A stretch of DNA of 64,000 nt from Teredinibacter sp. KSP-S5-2 (GCF_032773895.1 NZ_CP120416.1:2602001-2666000), one strand, 5' to 3'. Positions 1-8,874 are shown, counted from the stretch's first letter. The notes: generated from the letters alone by a model not told the origin. Numbers and translations: made by a program.

Positions 1-568
1 CTTCACTGTAATCGGAGTTTAGAATTGCTCTGATTGAATCGTAGCTCGACAAAGTAAAAATCGCTGCTCCAAGCATGAAATATGTACGCCAATAGAGCTC
101 AACTGTGTCCAGATGAGGGTTGGATGCTCTGACAAGGTGGGAGAATTTCTGATATGTGGAGCCAAAGTTTTGCGCTAGATAGTGGCGCAAGTGCTCTTGA
201 GACTGTGTATATGCCAAGCTTAACAGACGCATAAATCTCTGAGGGTCTTCGTCCATTTTTTTCATTGAGGAAAGTAATGTATGCAGCAAGCACTTTAGAA
301 TTGCGTCAATAGATGGAGTCTCTCCTTCAGGAACCTGGCTAACCAATTGCTCAGCGCAGCGATCAAGCTCGCGGCAATAAGGCTCAAGGAACCGTTTAAA
401 AACAGCTTGAATAAGCTCTTTCTTGGAACCGAAATGGTAGTTAACCGACGCCAGGTTTACGCCGGCCATTCCAGTGATTGTTCTTAAGGAGGTTTCCGCA
501 AATCCTCTTTCAGCGAACAACACAGTCGCGGCATTAAGAATTCTATCTACAGTGTCACTTTGCGCCAT
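1..568 (-). CDS. psrA: PsrA-like TetR-family transcriptional regulator (partial, C-terminus off the left edge)
   Basis: The start codon is ATG at 568, behind a good GGGAGA Shine-Dalgarno. About 189 residues are visible before the left edge. The N-terminal TetR helix-turn-helix is clear: residues ~8-50 contain RILNAATVLFAERGF and the recognition part VNYHFGSKKELI. The rest (FMRLLSLAYTQSQEHLR, ELYWRTYFMLGA) matches my memory of Pseudomonas PsrA, a repressor/activator that senses long-chain fatty acyl-CoA and controls beta-oxidation and rpoS. The PsrA assignment rests on this remembered similarity. No fatty-acid genes are in the window. It is divergent from the small acidic protein gene at 951. 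Confidence 0.82.
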   Translation of the reverse strand, partial: MAQSDTVDRILNAATVLFAERGFAETSLRTITGMAGVNLASVNYHFGSKKELIQAVFKRFLEPYCRELDRCAEQLVSQVPEGETPSIDAILKCLLHTLLSSMKKMDEDPQRFMRLLSLAYTQSQEHLRHYLAQNFGSTYQKFSHLVRASNPHLDTVELYWRTYFMLGAAIFTLSSYDSIRAILNSDYSE

Positions 569-950
569 TTTATCTCCCAATATTTCAATTTATTTTTTTA
601 ATATGCACGATCCATAGAACGGCGTGCAACATAATTGCCGACCTTAGGCTTGTCAAGGAACCTAGCCGATATATTCCTCGAGAAAACATGTAAAATTTCT
701 AAAAAAAATGGTAGCTGTTAGACTGTTTTGCACTTTCGCTATCACCTTTTATAAAAATAGCGACCTAAAGCATATTTTACCAATTTAAAATCTGTTAAAA
801 AAAACGTTGATATTCAAAGGGATAGACTGTGAATAATAAATCAAATCAATGTTTGTTCGCAGTCAAACATATGTTCCAGACAAGCTGCAACTTTGCTGAA
901 CTAGTGTTAGCTTAATAATTAAGCAAACCAATAAATATTTGGAGGCTGTT
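569..950. other. Divergent intergenic region psrA / small acidic protein
   Basis: This is 382 bp of AT-rich DNA between two divergent starts, and I see no ORF in it. It holds a GTTTG-N8-CAAAC inverted repeat at 851-868, built from the same pentamers as the published PsrA motif but in the opposite order. The SD GGAGG of the downstream gene lies at 941-945. Confidence 0.6.
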
Positions 951-1268
951 ATGGCATCTTTGTTTCCCACTATCGGCGAGTGGTATCAAGACGCTGTGAG
1001 TAATCAGGTATTCGAAGTGGTCGCAGTTGATGAAAAAGGTGGGACTGTGGAAGTCCAATTTGCTGACGGCGCAATTGATGAATACGACATGGAATCATGG
1101 GGGCAATTAACCTTAGTTTCTGCCGCCGCGCCTGAAGATGCCAACGCAGGATACGGTCTTCCCTCTTTTGATGATGGCTGGCAAGCCGAGGTTGATTCTT
1201 TCTCAGGCAACCCGTTGGAATTTATTGAACCCGAAAGTTTTGGAGGCTTTGACGATCTCGATTTTTAA
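951..1268 (+). CDS. Small acidic protein, DUF6763-like
   Basis: 105 residues, strongly acidic, with no signal peptide or membrane segment, so cytosolic. The N-terminal half reads PTIGEWYQDAVSNQVFEVVA, then a VEVQFADG...YDMESW segment. This looks like a small beta-barrel (Tudor/SH3-like) and resembles the uncharacterised gammaproteobacterial family I know as DUF6763. The C-terminal half is a low-complexity acidic tail rich in D, E, F and G. An in-frame TTG lies upstream at 939, but GGAGG at 941-945 sits five bases before ATG 951, which decides the start. Function is unknown. Confidence 0.72.
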   Translation: MASLFPTIGEWYQDAVSNQVFEVVAVDEKGGTVEVQFADGAIDEYDMESWGQLTLVSAAAPEDANAGYGLPSFDDGWQAEVDSFSGNPLEFIEPESFGGFDDLDF

Positions 1269-1477
1269 ACCTTTGCACTTAACATAACCGCTAATTTACT
1301 GTATTGAAAACAGTACAAGGCAGCGTATTAAGTCATAACAACTAGAGCATTGGTTTGCCGATTTCTAGTTGCAACACTTTTTTATCAAACGTGTATATTC
1401 AGTAACATATCATTCGGCATATCTAATCCACTCCATCCAATCCCGGTAAGATATCGCGCCATCCCTGGCACTTTATT

Positions 1478-2755
1478 TTATTGGTACCAATAACCTTTCG
1501 GTTCAATATCAAACCAGACAAGATGATGGTCAGAAGACACCACGGGATACCCACTTCCCACTAGATAGCGGGTTTGATCTTTTTCTCTCGGCCAGAAAAC
1601 ACCGCCGCAAACAGGTTTTAAACCTCGCTTGGAAGGCAAAACATAATCCACTCTCAAATTACCGGGGTTAGCAGGGTTAAAATCACCCGTATCCATTAAC
1701 GGCGAAGCAATATGAAGATCATTATATTGCCCTTCCAACTCGGCATCTTCATCCGCACCGAGACTGGCCGGCGTCATTTGCGTGTCTATTCGTGGATGAG
1801 ACAACAACTGCATAATTGCATTATTGGTACTGTCTCCATCAATCGGGTCGGCATTGTAATCCCCGAGAATAACAAAGGCTTTGCTGCCCTTAATACCGCC
1901 TCGACGCCCCTGGTCATCATAGATATATTTTGATTGCCAGCTACCACTAACATAATCCGCCCAAAAACGTATCTCATCGTGATTACGTCGTCCATTTCTA
2001 TCTTCAATTCCATCAAATACGGGAGGCGTGGGATGCGCAGCTAACACGTGTACAACTGCACCGTTTATCCACAAAGGGATATCCCAATGGCTTTTACTGG
2101 ACAAACGAAATACCTTGAGCTCTTCGTCATTGTAATAATCTTGAACCTCTGACGTTTGAGCGTCATCCGGAAGTAACGCACCCGGCATATCTTTCCATAA
2201 GAATTTCTGAAAAGTACGAACCTGGCGATCAATTATCGGAAATTTGGATAGCAGCACCATACCGTACTGTCCTGGGAAGCTACCAAAACCAAAAGCATCT
2301 CCAGCCCCATTCACAACACCATCATTGTCAAGATCATAACCAGACGCCAACCCGGTATTTGATTCAGCTAAGTAAATATAAGGATACTCAATCGCGGCCT
2401 GACCGTTTTGTGGCACCGACAAGTAATTGGTTTGGAACAACGCTATTGCCGTGCCGGACTCGTCGTAATCAAACTCATTCAGTAACAAAACATCAGGGTG
2501 AGTTCGCTGAATAATTTCTGCTACAGCCCGAATTTGACTGTTATCCTGTGATTGCAGATCTGAAATCAAATCACCTTCTTGAAAACGGTTTAGGTAGGCA
2601 TTGAATGTAGCAAACCGAACAGACCTTTCCGATGCCTTGTTCAGCGCCCCATCCACATCTGTTGGCATACAAACCAATGTATCTGCCACCGCAGGCATCG
2701 CACACAGCACAACATGCAACACACAGACTGCACACATTTTTTGCCAATTGAACAT
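1478..2755 (-). CDS. Secreted endonuclease/exonuclease/phosphatase (EEP) family protein
   Basis: 425 residues with a Sec signal peptide (hydrophobic residues 8-24, cleavage near AVA-D). The EEP/DNase I-like fold shows as RFATFNAYLN (residues ~47-56), the metal ligand Glu in LLNEFD (~94), GDYNADPIDGD (~297) and the C-terminal SDHHLVWFDI with the catalytic His. A DLDNDGVVNG segment at 141-150 resembles an EF-hand calcium loop. The protein is probably a periplasmic or extracellular phosphodiesterase or nuclease; the substrate cannot be told. The start has a good GGAG SD. It stands alone between intergenic gaps of about 209 and 247 bp. Confidence 0.85.
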   Translation of the reverse strand: MFNWQKMCAVCVLHVVLCAMPAVADTLVCMPTDVDGALNKASERSVRFATFNAYLNRFQEGDLISDLQSQDNSQIRAVAEIIQRTHPDVLLLNEFDYDESGTAIALFQTNYLSVPQNGQAAIEYPYIYLAESNTGLASGYDLDNDGVVNGAGDAFGFGSFPGQYGMVLLSKFPIIDRQVRTFQKFLWKDMPGALLPDDAQTSEVQDYYNDEELKVFRLSSKSHWDIPLWINGAVVHVLAAHPTPPVFDGIEDRNGRRNHDEIRFWADYVSGSWQSKYIYDDQGRRGGIKGSKAFVILGDYNADPIDGDSTNNAIMQLLSHPRIDTQMTPASLGADEDAELEGQYNDLHIASPLMDTGDFNPANPGNLRVDYVLPSKRGLKPVCGGVFWPREKDQTRYLVGSGYPVVSSDHHLVWFDIEPKGYWYQ

Positions 2756-3002
2756 GTATTTTTCTCCGTAACATTTATATGTTCCGGCAGAATGGTATGA
2801 GCGTATGAAAACTGTTTTAACAATGGATGATTATTCAATGAAAAATTTATGGCAAATAGACAAGTCCAAATATGCGATAAGGATACCTCTCAATTTACTC
2901 AGATAAAGCGATAGAAATCGTTATACTTACTTATGATCAACTCATCTTGAACGACGCAATCCGCGTATATTACTAAAAGCTAAATTTGGAGTAGTATCCG
3001 CC

Positions 3003-3899
3003 ATGCATATTTTTATTACCGGCATCTCCGGTTTAATCGGCAGAGCGTTAAGCAAAGCACTAATAACAGAAGGTTATACTGTTTCAGGGCTCAGTCGGTC
3101 ACCCCTGCGGGCCGAAAAACTACTCCCAAATACTATTGAGCTTATCAGCTCTTTTGACCAAACACCCAACAGCAAGATAGACATAATTATCAACCTTGCA
3201 GGCGAACCCATTGCAGATAAACGCTGGTCTGCCCAACGCAAACAACATCTGTATAGCTCAAGGGTTGACTTCACCAACCATCTTGTTGAATGGATTAAAA
3301 AGCACAATATGAACTTGACCGCTTTTATCTCTGGTTCAGCTGTGGGTTATTATGGTCGACACGGCTGCGAAGCACTTGATGAGCAAGCCAAACCCCACCA
3401 TGAATATACATATCACTTATGCCACCAATGGGAGCAGGCTGCACTCCAACTATCTCCAGACACTCGAGTTTGTATACTTCGTACAGGTTTAGTATTAAGT
3501 CACGAAGGCGGCTTATTACAGAAACTCTATTTTCCTTTTAAGCTTGGGCTCGGTGGGAACCTGGGCTCGGGAGAACAGTACATGAGCTGGATCCATATTG
3601 AAGATATGGTCAATGGTATTATTCACCTGATAAAGCACCCACAGATCTTTGGTGCATTCAATTTCACAGCCCCCTACCCGGTCACCAACGCAGAGTTTAC
3701 GAAGACACTTGCTTCATCGTTAAAAAGACCAGCACACCTCCACCAACCCCCTTTTGTATTAAAAATAATTTTTGGTGAATTGAGCGAAATATTGCTCACA
3801 GGACAAAAGGTTATTCCGGTTAAGCTATCCAACTCCGGTTTCAATTTTGCCTACCCTAAAATACACCCGGCCCTGACAAACTGCATCAGTAAAATGTAA
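3003..3899 (+). CDS. TIGR01777-type NAD(P)-dependent epimerase (YfcH-like)
   Basis: 298 residues. The Rossmann glycine motif GISGLIGRALSKAL is at residues 7-20. The family landmarks INLAGEPIADKRWS (~63-76), the GSAVGYYG active-site region (~110) and RTGLVLS...GGLLQKL follow, and LGSGEQYMSWIHIEDMV is diagnostic of the SDR39U1/YfcH group. It is a cytosolic NAD(P)-binding sugar-epimerase-like protein whose substrate is unknown in all members. GGAG about 10 bases upstream supports ATG 3003. Confidence 0.9.
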   Translation: MHIFITGISGLIGRALSKALITEGYTVSGLSRSPLRAEKLLPNTIELISSFDQTPNSKIDIIINLAGEPIADKRWSAQRKQHLYSSRVDFTNHLVEWIKKHNMNLTAFISGSAVGYYGRHGCEALDEQAKPHHEYTYHLCHQWEQAALQLSPDTRVCILRTGLVLSHEGGLLQKLYFPFKLGLGGNLGSGEQYMSWIHIEDMVNGIIHLIKHPQIFGAFNFTAPYPVTNAEFTKTLASSLKRPAHLHQPPFVLKIIFGELSEILLTGQKVIPVKLSNSGFNFAYPKIHPALTNCISKM

Positions 3900-4036
3900 A
3901 ACTCCCAAGCCAATAGACCAGTGTCGTTTTTTCGGCTAATTTGTCGCACATCACGCCTTTATAGACCATACTTTAAACTAATGTTTGGACTAAGATCGCG
4001 CAGGGTCGTTAAAGTCAGGAGTGTTGCAAGGTTCAA

Positions 4037-4825
4037 ATGGATGCAGCTATTAGACAACAGTTAAAGCAAAAGGCCAAAATTGAACTGGCATTAATTATTT
4101 CAGTTAATGTTTTTCTCTTTTCACTTTTTTCAGAAGCAGACCTTCTAGAATCAATTTACCAATTCTCTCGAGTCCATGAAACCTGGGAGTTGGATGAAAT
4201 TGTCCCTATTTTTTTCTCGTTAACCATATGTCTGGCGATATACAGCTATCGACGCCAGAAAGATATGGCGATACTTTATGCAGAAGCCAATCGTCTATCT
4301 AAAGTTGACCCTCTGACCGACCTCCCTCACCGGCAGGAATTTATTCATCAGATCAGTGAACAGTCAAAAAAAGATAGTGGTGATCTTCCCTTTTTTGCTA
4401 TAACAGTCAGCCTGAACAATCTTAAAACCATCAACGACCAACATGGTTTTTTACGTGGCGATAAACTTCTGGTAAACATCTCAAAAGTAGTGAAAAACAG
4501 CCTTAACTCAATAGAGTACTGCACTCGATGGAGTAGCCGGGACATTATCGTATTCAAACGCTTCGACTCAGAAGGTTCAGCAATGGAGTTTACTGAGCAA
4601 CTGCAAAGAAAACTTCGTCAGGTACTTTCAGGTAACCACGCACGCCCTGACCTTAGAGTTTCGCTACTGATACTCCCTAAAGAATGTGGTTTGATCAAAA
4701 TGCTGCAGTATATTTCCGACTTTCTAAGTAGTCCTCAACAAAAGCCCGACCAACAGGTTAAAATCATTACACCCAGCGCCTCCTCTTACGGCGCGATTGA
4801 AGCCAAGGAAAAAAAATCCGTGTAA
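4037..4825 (+). CDS. Membrane protein with degenerate GGDEF domain
   Basis: 262 residues. Two N-terminal hydrophobic segments (~15-33 and ~55-71) anchor a C-terminal GGDEF-fold domain (~88-240). The start of the fold is recognisable (VDPLTDLPHRQEF, NDQHGFLRGDKLL), but the signature loop reads RWSSRDI (164-170) instead of R-x-GGDEF. Both glycines and the metal-binding acidic position are therefore changed. It is almost certainly catalytically dead and may bind nucleotide or act as a signalling adaptor. Its stop overlaps the start of the next gene by one base, suggesting coupled translation. Confidence 0.82.
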   Translation: MDAAIRQQLKQKAKIELALIISVNVFLFSLFSEADLLESIYQFSRVHETWELDEIVPIFFSLTICLAIYSYRRQKDMAILYAEANRLSKVDPLTDLPHRQEFIHQISEQSKKDSGDLPFFAITVSLNNLKTINDQHGFLRGDKLLVNISKVVKNSLNSIEYCTRWSSRDIIVFKRFDSEGSAMEFTEQLQRKLRQVLSGNHARPDLRVSLLILPKECGLIKMLQYISDFLSSPQQKPDQQVKIITPSASSYGAIEAKEKKSV

Positions 4826-5601
4826 TGAACAATTTCTATGCAACATTCCTGTTAGGCCTTATGGCTGTTGTCGCGCCCCTTTGCTCAGCCTCATCACTTA
4901 TGGCCTATAAGGTTCTCGATGAAAAACTCCATGACGAGAAAGCCTTTACTCAGGGTTTTATCGTTCAGCAAAAAATGCTGTATGAGTCATCCGGTTTATT
5001 CGGTGAGTCCTATATCACCGTGTACGATAAGCAAACAAACCAGATATCACTTAAGTACCACTTGCCGAAAAATATTTTTGCCGAGGGACTGACCGTTCGA
5101 GGGGATACAGTCTATGTACTGAGTTGGAAAAATGGCACGCTACTTACCTACGACAAAAAAACTTTCTCACCAGGAAAGACATATTCATACACAGGAGAAG
5201 GCTGGGGCCTGACACATACAGAGAAACACTTTGCCATGAGCGATGGCTCAAGCACATTGTTCTTCCGTCGTTTCTCAGACTTTGCTGTCGAAAATACACT
5301 CACAGTTTCGCTTCAGGGAACCCCGGTTCAACGGCTCAATGAGCTTGAGTATGCCAAGGGCTATATATGGGCTAATGTCTGGCAGAAACCACTTATACTA
5401 AAAATACATCCCGATACGGGCATTGTTGAAGGTGTTGCCAACTTGAAAGCATTGTTGCCAAAATTTCACCTTTACCCTAAGGCAGATGTCCTGAACGGCA
5501 TTGCTTACGACCTGGACACAGACGCGTTTTGGGTAACGGGCAAATTCTGGCCCAAACGCTATTTGATTCAATTCGACTCTGGAACCACCAAAAACCCTTA
5601 A
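4825..5601 (+). CDS. Glutaminyl-peptide cyclotransferase (bacterial/plant-type beta-propeller)
   Basis: 258 residues with a Sec signal peptide (residues 1-23). It belongs to the glutamine cyclotransferase family (PF05096-type), which converts N-terminal Gln of peptides to pyroglutamate. Diagnostic segments are HDEKAFTQGFIV, YESSGLFGES, the paired FAEGLTV and GEGWGLTH blades, LNELEYAKGYIWANVW and LNGIAYDLDTDAFWVTGKFWPK near the end. Predicted periplasmic. Start and stop overlap (TAATG) with the degenerate GGDEF gene upstream, so the two form an operon. Confidence 0.88.
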   Translation: MNNFYATFLLGLMAVVAPLCSASSLMAYKVLDEKLHDEKAFTQGFIVQQKMLYESSGLFGESYITVYDKQTNQISLKYHLPKNIFAEGLTVRGDTVYVLSWKNGTLLTYDKKTFSPGKTYSYTGEGWGLTHTEKHFAMSDGSSTLFFRRFSDFAVENTLTVSLQGTPVQRLNELEYAKGYIWANVWQKPLILKIHPDTGIVEGVANLKALLPKFHLYPKADVLNGIAYDLDTDAFWVTGKFWPKRYLIQFDSGTTKNP

Positions 5602-5666
5602 GATACCCTGGCATTTTTTATTAAAACGCCTAAAATGCGCGCAATTCACTCTTTCTGATTTTTACT

Positions 5667-6986
5667 ATGGCTACTGAATTACTTTCTCCTGCGGGAACCC
5701 TAAAGAGCATGCGTTACGCCTTCGCCTACGGAGCTAACGCCGTTTACGCTGGACAACCACGCTATAGCCTGCGTGTTCGCAACAACGAATTTAACAAGAT
5801 AGAAAACCTCGCAGCGGCAATAGAGGAAGCCCATCAGCAGGACAAGCTGTTCTATCTGGCAAGCAACATATCACCACACAACGACAAGGTTAGAAGTTAT
5901 CTTCGTGACCTTGAACCCGTCATCGAAATGAAACCCGACGCATTAATCATGTCCGATCCAGGTCTGATTATGATGGTGAGAGAAAAGTGGCCAGAGCAAC
6001 CTGTTCATCTGAGTGTCCAGGCTAATGCAGTGAACTATGCCACGGTAAAATTTTGGGCGAACCAAGGTATAGAAAGGGTTATCCTTTCTCGAGAACTATC
6101 GCTCGATGAAATTGAAGAGATTCGTCAACAATGCCCCGATACTGAGTTGGAGGTTTTTGTCCATGGTGCGCTATGTATTGCCTACTCAGGCCGTTGCCTG
6201 TTATCAGGCTATATGACGCACCGCGATTCTAATCAGGGCGCTTGCACTAACTCATGCCGCTGGGAATACAACTCGCATGAAGCAAAAGAAAATGATTTTG
6301 GTGATCTGATTGCAGTTGATAGCTCACCGGCGCAAAACTGGGATCCGGAAAACGAAGTCCAGCCAGTTTTATTGCAGGAAAGAAATCGCCCTGGTGAATA
6401 CATGCCGGCATATGAAGATGAGCACGGCACTTACATCATGAACTCAAAAGATTTGAGAGCAGTGCAACACGTGGAACGCTTGGTAAAAATGGGAGTGCAA
6501 TCCTTAAAGATTGAAGGAAGAACCAAATCTCACTACTACGTTGCACGTACCGCTCAGGTTTACCGACGAGCAATCGATGCCGCAGAAGCGGGTATTCCAT
6601 TTGATATGAAGCTAATGCGAGAACTTGAGCATCTAGCCAATCGAGGTTATACCGAAGGTTTTTATCGACGGCATGTTCCTAGCGAATACCAGAATTATGA
6701 CAACGGCGTGTCCAGCAATAAAGCGCAACAATTTGTTGGTGAAGTAATTGATTATGATGAACAAAGCGGTTGGCTATCACTGGAAGTGAAAAACCGTTTC
6801 GAAATCGGTGACGACCTGGAACTTATTACCCCTACTGGTAATATGCCTTTTAGTTTAGATACTTTGGAAACACTCAAAGGACAAAAAATTGAAATCGCTC
6901 CTGGCTCCGGCCATCAGGTTCGAATTCAGCTCCCTGAGCTTGACCGCTCTATACTCGACTATGCCATGGTCATGCGCCATATATAA
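5667..6986 (+). CDS. yegQ: Peptidase U32 family protein YegQ/TrhP (tRNA U34 hydroxylation)
   Basis: 439 residues, full length for YegQ. It starts with the characteristic ATELLSPAGTLKSMRYAFAY. The U32 signature with its conserved cysteines is at ~165-205 (FVHGALCIAYSGRCLLSGY, then ACTNSCRWEY). LKIEGRTKSHYYV and the C-terminal barrel follow. In E. coli the homologue (TrhP) takes part in prephenate-dependent 5-hydroxyuridine formation at tRNA position 34. Cytosolic. The sirtuin gene follows after 5 bases, so they are probably co-transcribed. Confidence 0.93.
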   Translation: MATELLSPAGTLKSMRYAFAYGANAVYAGQPRYSLRVRNNEFNKIENLAAAIEEAHQQDKLFYLASNISPHNDKVRSYLRDLEPVIEMKPDALIMSDPGLIMMVREKWPEQPVHLSVQANAVNYATVKFWANQGIERVILSRELSLDEIEEIRQQCPDTELEVFVHGALCIAYSGRCLLSGYMTHRDSNQGACTNSCRWEYNSHEAKENDFGDLIAVDSSPAQNWDPENEVQPVLLQERNRPGEYMPAYEDEHGTYIMNSKDLRAVQHVERLVKMGVQSLKIEGRTKSHYYVARTAQVYRRAIDAAEAGIPFDMKLMRELEHLANRGYTEGFYRRHVPSEYQNYDNGVSSNKAQQFVGEVIDYDEQSGWLSLEVKNRFEIGDDLELITPTGNMPFSLDTLETLKGQKIEIAPGSGHQVRIQLPELDRSILDYAMVMRHI

Positions 6987-6991
6987 AAACT

Positions 6992-7699
6992 ATGCAGAAA
7001 CCTCTTTCAGAATATAACTCAATCGTTGTTCTTACCGGTGCCGGGGTTTCTGCAGAATCTGGCCTAAAAACATTTCGTGACAACAATGGACTATGGGAAG
7101 GACACGACGTCAGTGAAGTGGCGACTCCCGAAGCCTTTGAAATCAACCCCGCATTAGTCCACAGCTTTTACAACGCGCGAAGAAATCAACTTCTCGAAGA
7201 AGCCAAACCCAATCTGGCGCATAAATCATTATCAAGATTTGAAGCCGAATTTAACGGCGGATTTACTTTAATCACACAGAACGTCGATAACCTGCATGAG
7301 CAAGCCGGAAGCCAAAATGTTATTCATATGCATGGTGAACTGTTACAGGTTCGCTGTATTAACACCGGTATCGTATTTCAATGGACTGAAGACCTAACCA
7401 CCCAAACTCACTGCCCTTGCTGCAAGATCGCCGGAAGTCTACGACCAAACATCGTCTGGTTCGGTGAAATTCCAATGCACATGCATGAAATAGAAGAAGC
7501 ATTAAGCCATTGTGATTTATTTGTTTCGATTGGAACCTCGGGCAACGTTTATCCCGCTGCAGGCTTTGTTCAATTGGCGAATGCCATGGGTGCAACCACG
7601 CTGGAATTAAACCTCGAACCCAGCCTTACTCAAAGCGCATTTGCATTTGCTCACTACGGTCCTGCGACAGAAATCGTACCCAGCTACTTTTCTATTTAA
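6992..7699 (+). CDS. cobB: NAD-dependent protein deacylase, class III sirtuin (CobB-type)
   Basis: 235 residues. The NAD-binding GAGVSAESGLKTFRD is near the N-terminus, followed by TQNVDNLHEQAG and the catalytic His in HMHGEL. The pair LRPNIVWFGE and GTSGNVYPAAGF completes the Rossmann part. The YNARR segment gives the Tyr-x-x-Arg pair that marks sirtuins able to remove succinyl/malonyl groups. The small zinc module looks shortened: HCPCC is visible but the first Cys pair is reduced. Cytosolic regulator of acyl-lysine modification. Confidence 0.92.
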   Translation: MQKPLSEYNSIVVLTGAGVSAESGLKTFRDNNGLWEGHDVSEVATPEAFEINPALVHSFYNARRNQLLEEAKPNLAHKSLSRFEAEFNGGFTLITQNVDNLHEQAGSQNVIHMHGELLQVRCINTGIVFQWTEDLTTQTHCPCCKIAGSLRPNIVWFGEIPMHMHEIEEALSHCDLFVSIGTSGNVYPAAGFVQLANAMGATTLELNLEPSLTQSAFAFAHYGPATEIVPSYFSI

Positions 7700-7745
7700 T
7701 CTACCTCCTATTTTCTACTGATCCTCGATCTGAATTTCGCAACCG

Positions 7746-7759
7746 TTGATTTCCATCAA
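7746..7759. promoter_or_regulatory. Perfect FNR/ANR box (TTGAT-N4-ATCAA)
   Basis: The bases read TTGATTTCCATCAA, an exact 14-bp match to the FNR consensus. The site lies just upstream of the HemN-like gene, whose next neighbour is fnr itself. A TAGACT -10-like hexamer at 7781-7786 fits a class II FNR promoter (box centred near -41.5) with a start near 7793, immediately at an in-frame ATG (7794). The box also overlaps the AAGGG SD of ATG 7770, so it could act either as activator site or as roadblock. Confidence 0.75.
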
Positions 7760-7769
7760 GGGCAAATGG

Positions 7770-8684
7770 ATGCAATTCTCTAGACTTTCACGCATGCAGA
7801 CACAAAACTCAAAATCAAACGTTACCGAATTAAAGCCCGTAGGCTCCCGCAACATTAACGGGGCTGACGAGGGCCTTTTGACTCGAATTAGCAGTTACCT
7901 GAAAGATAAGCGGGCGCTAGTTAATGTCTGCTTGAACACCAAACGCTTGGAAAGTGTTTCTAAAGAAGAGCACTCAGCCATCGCTTTGGTGGTTAAGGAA
8001 CTGGAGATATGGTCCAGATTGCTGGGCAAGCGCGATGTCGATGTCTTGCAAATCAGACATCCCTTCCTGTATCTGGCTCCAAGCGACCTGACCGAGTTTC
8101 GCCACATCCTGGCTTCCAGATTCCACCTGTCAGAGTCTGATGCGCGCCAGCATCGTGCGGTTTCCAAGATCGAAGACTTGTCCGAAGATGGATTAGCTCT
8201 GCTCAAAGGTCTTGGTTTTAACCAATTCCAAATATGCGCAACACAACGCGGAAACGACCTCGAAGACTGCATTGCAGCAATAGAGCTCATCCGCAAATAC
8301 GACTTCCCCTGTGTCGGAATCCAAATTACTGACGCAGATTGTCTAGGAGAAATGCGAGAACTTATCACCGGCATAACTGCAAAATGCCATCCTGATTTTA
8401 TTTTCCTCGGTAGTCAGACCGGATTACTGGACTTGACAGACTGCTGGAAACCGGAAATCTATCAGTACAAAGCTGACCAACCTAGGAATACAGCAGTGCT
8501 CTACGATCAGGATATTTCTGTACAAAACAACTGTTTAAGTATTGGCCCGGAAGGAACCAGTTACTTAAATGATGAGTTGTTACAGAACTATTGCGACCAT
8601 GAACGTTACTCAAATGCAATTCAAGCGGACAAGCTTCCAGTCAATTCGGGTATAAAAGGTCGACTTTCTAAAGCAAACCGTTAA
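7770..8684 (+). CDS. HemN-like protein lacking the radical-SAM motif (putative pseudoenzyme)
   Basis: 304 residues from ATG 7770 (AAGGG seven bases upstream); ATG 7794 is an alternative start. Similarity to oxygen-independent coproporphyrinogen III oxidase HemN runs through the protein. RALVNVCLNTK aligns with the HemN strand that carries CxxxCxxC, DVDVLQIRHPFLYLAPSDL with its LHWGGGTPTYL, LALLKGLGFNQFQI with LRAxGFNRLSxG, and LSIGPEGTSYLND...LPVNSGI with the substrate-binding region. The three cluster cysteines and the GGGTPT SAM motif are absent, and the C-terminal HemN domain is missing. hemN next to fnr/anr is a common gammaproteobacterial arrangement, which supports the origin. Function is unknown; it cannot be a radical-SAM enzyme as written. 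Confidence 0.7.
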   Translation: MQFSRLSRMQTQNSKSNVTELKPVGSRNINGADEGLLTRISSYLKDKRALVNVCLNTKRLESVSKEEHSAIALVVKELEIWSRLLGKRDVDVLQIRHPFLYLAPSDLTEFRHILASRFHLSESDARQHRAVSKIEDLSEDGLALLKGLGFNQFQICATQRGNDLEDCIAAIELIRKYDFPCVGIQITDADCLGEMRELITGITAKCHPDFIFLGSQTGLLDLTDCWKPEIYQYKADQPRNTAVLYDQDISVQNNCLSIGPEGTSYLNDELLQNYCDHERYSNAIQADKLPVNSGIKGRLSKANR

Positions 8685-8874
8685 AAAATAAAGGAAAACA
8701 GCAAGTTGCTATGCTTGACCTTTATTTTTTGCTCAAATTCGCTTATTCTTCGCCGCGCAAAACATTTGTTTTATCGTCTGTTTATTTAGGCGTCTATACT
8801 AAAACAAATGACATGTTCGTCTCTTTGTCGAGACCTCTAGTAGGCTTGCAAAAGCTTTTGGGATTAATTTACCT

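Noticed and set aside
99-293. 64-codon minus-strand open frame inside psrA
   Set aside because: It is an out-of-frame reading of the psrA coding sequence, whose correct frame starts at 568.
8711-8735. TTGAC...CTCAA pair upstream of fnr as an autoregulatory FNR site
   Set aside because: The half-sites are imperfect and the spacing is far longer than the four bases of a real FNR box.
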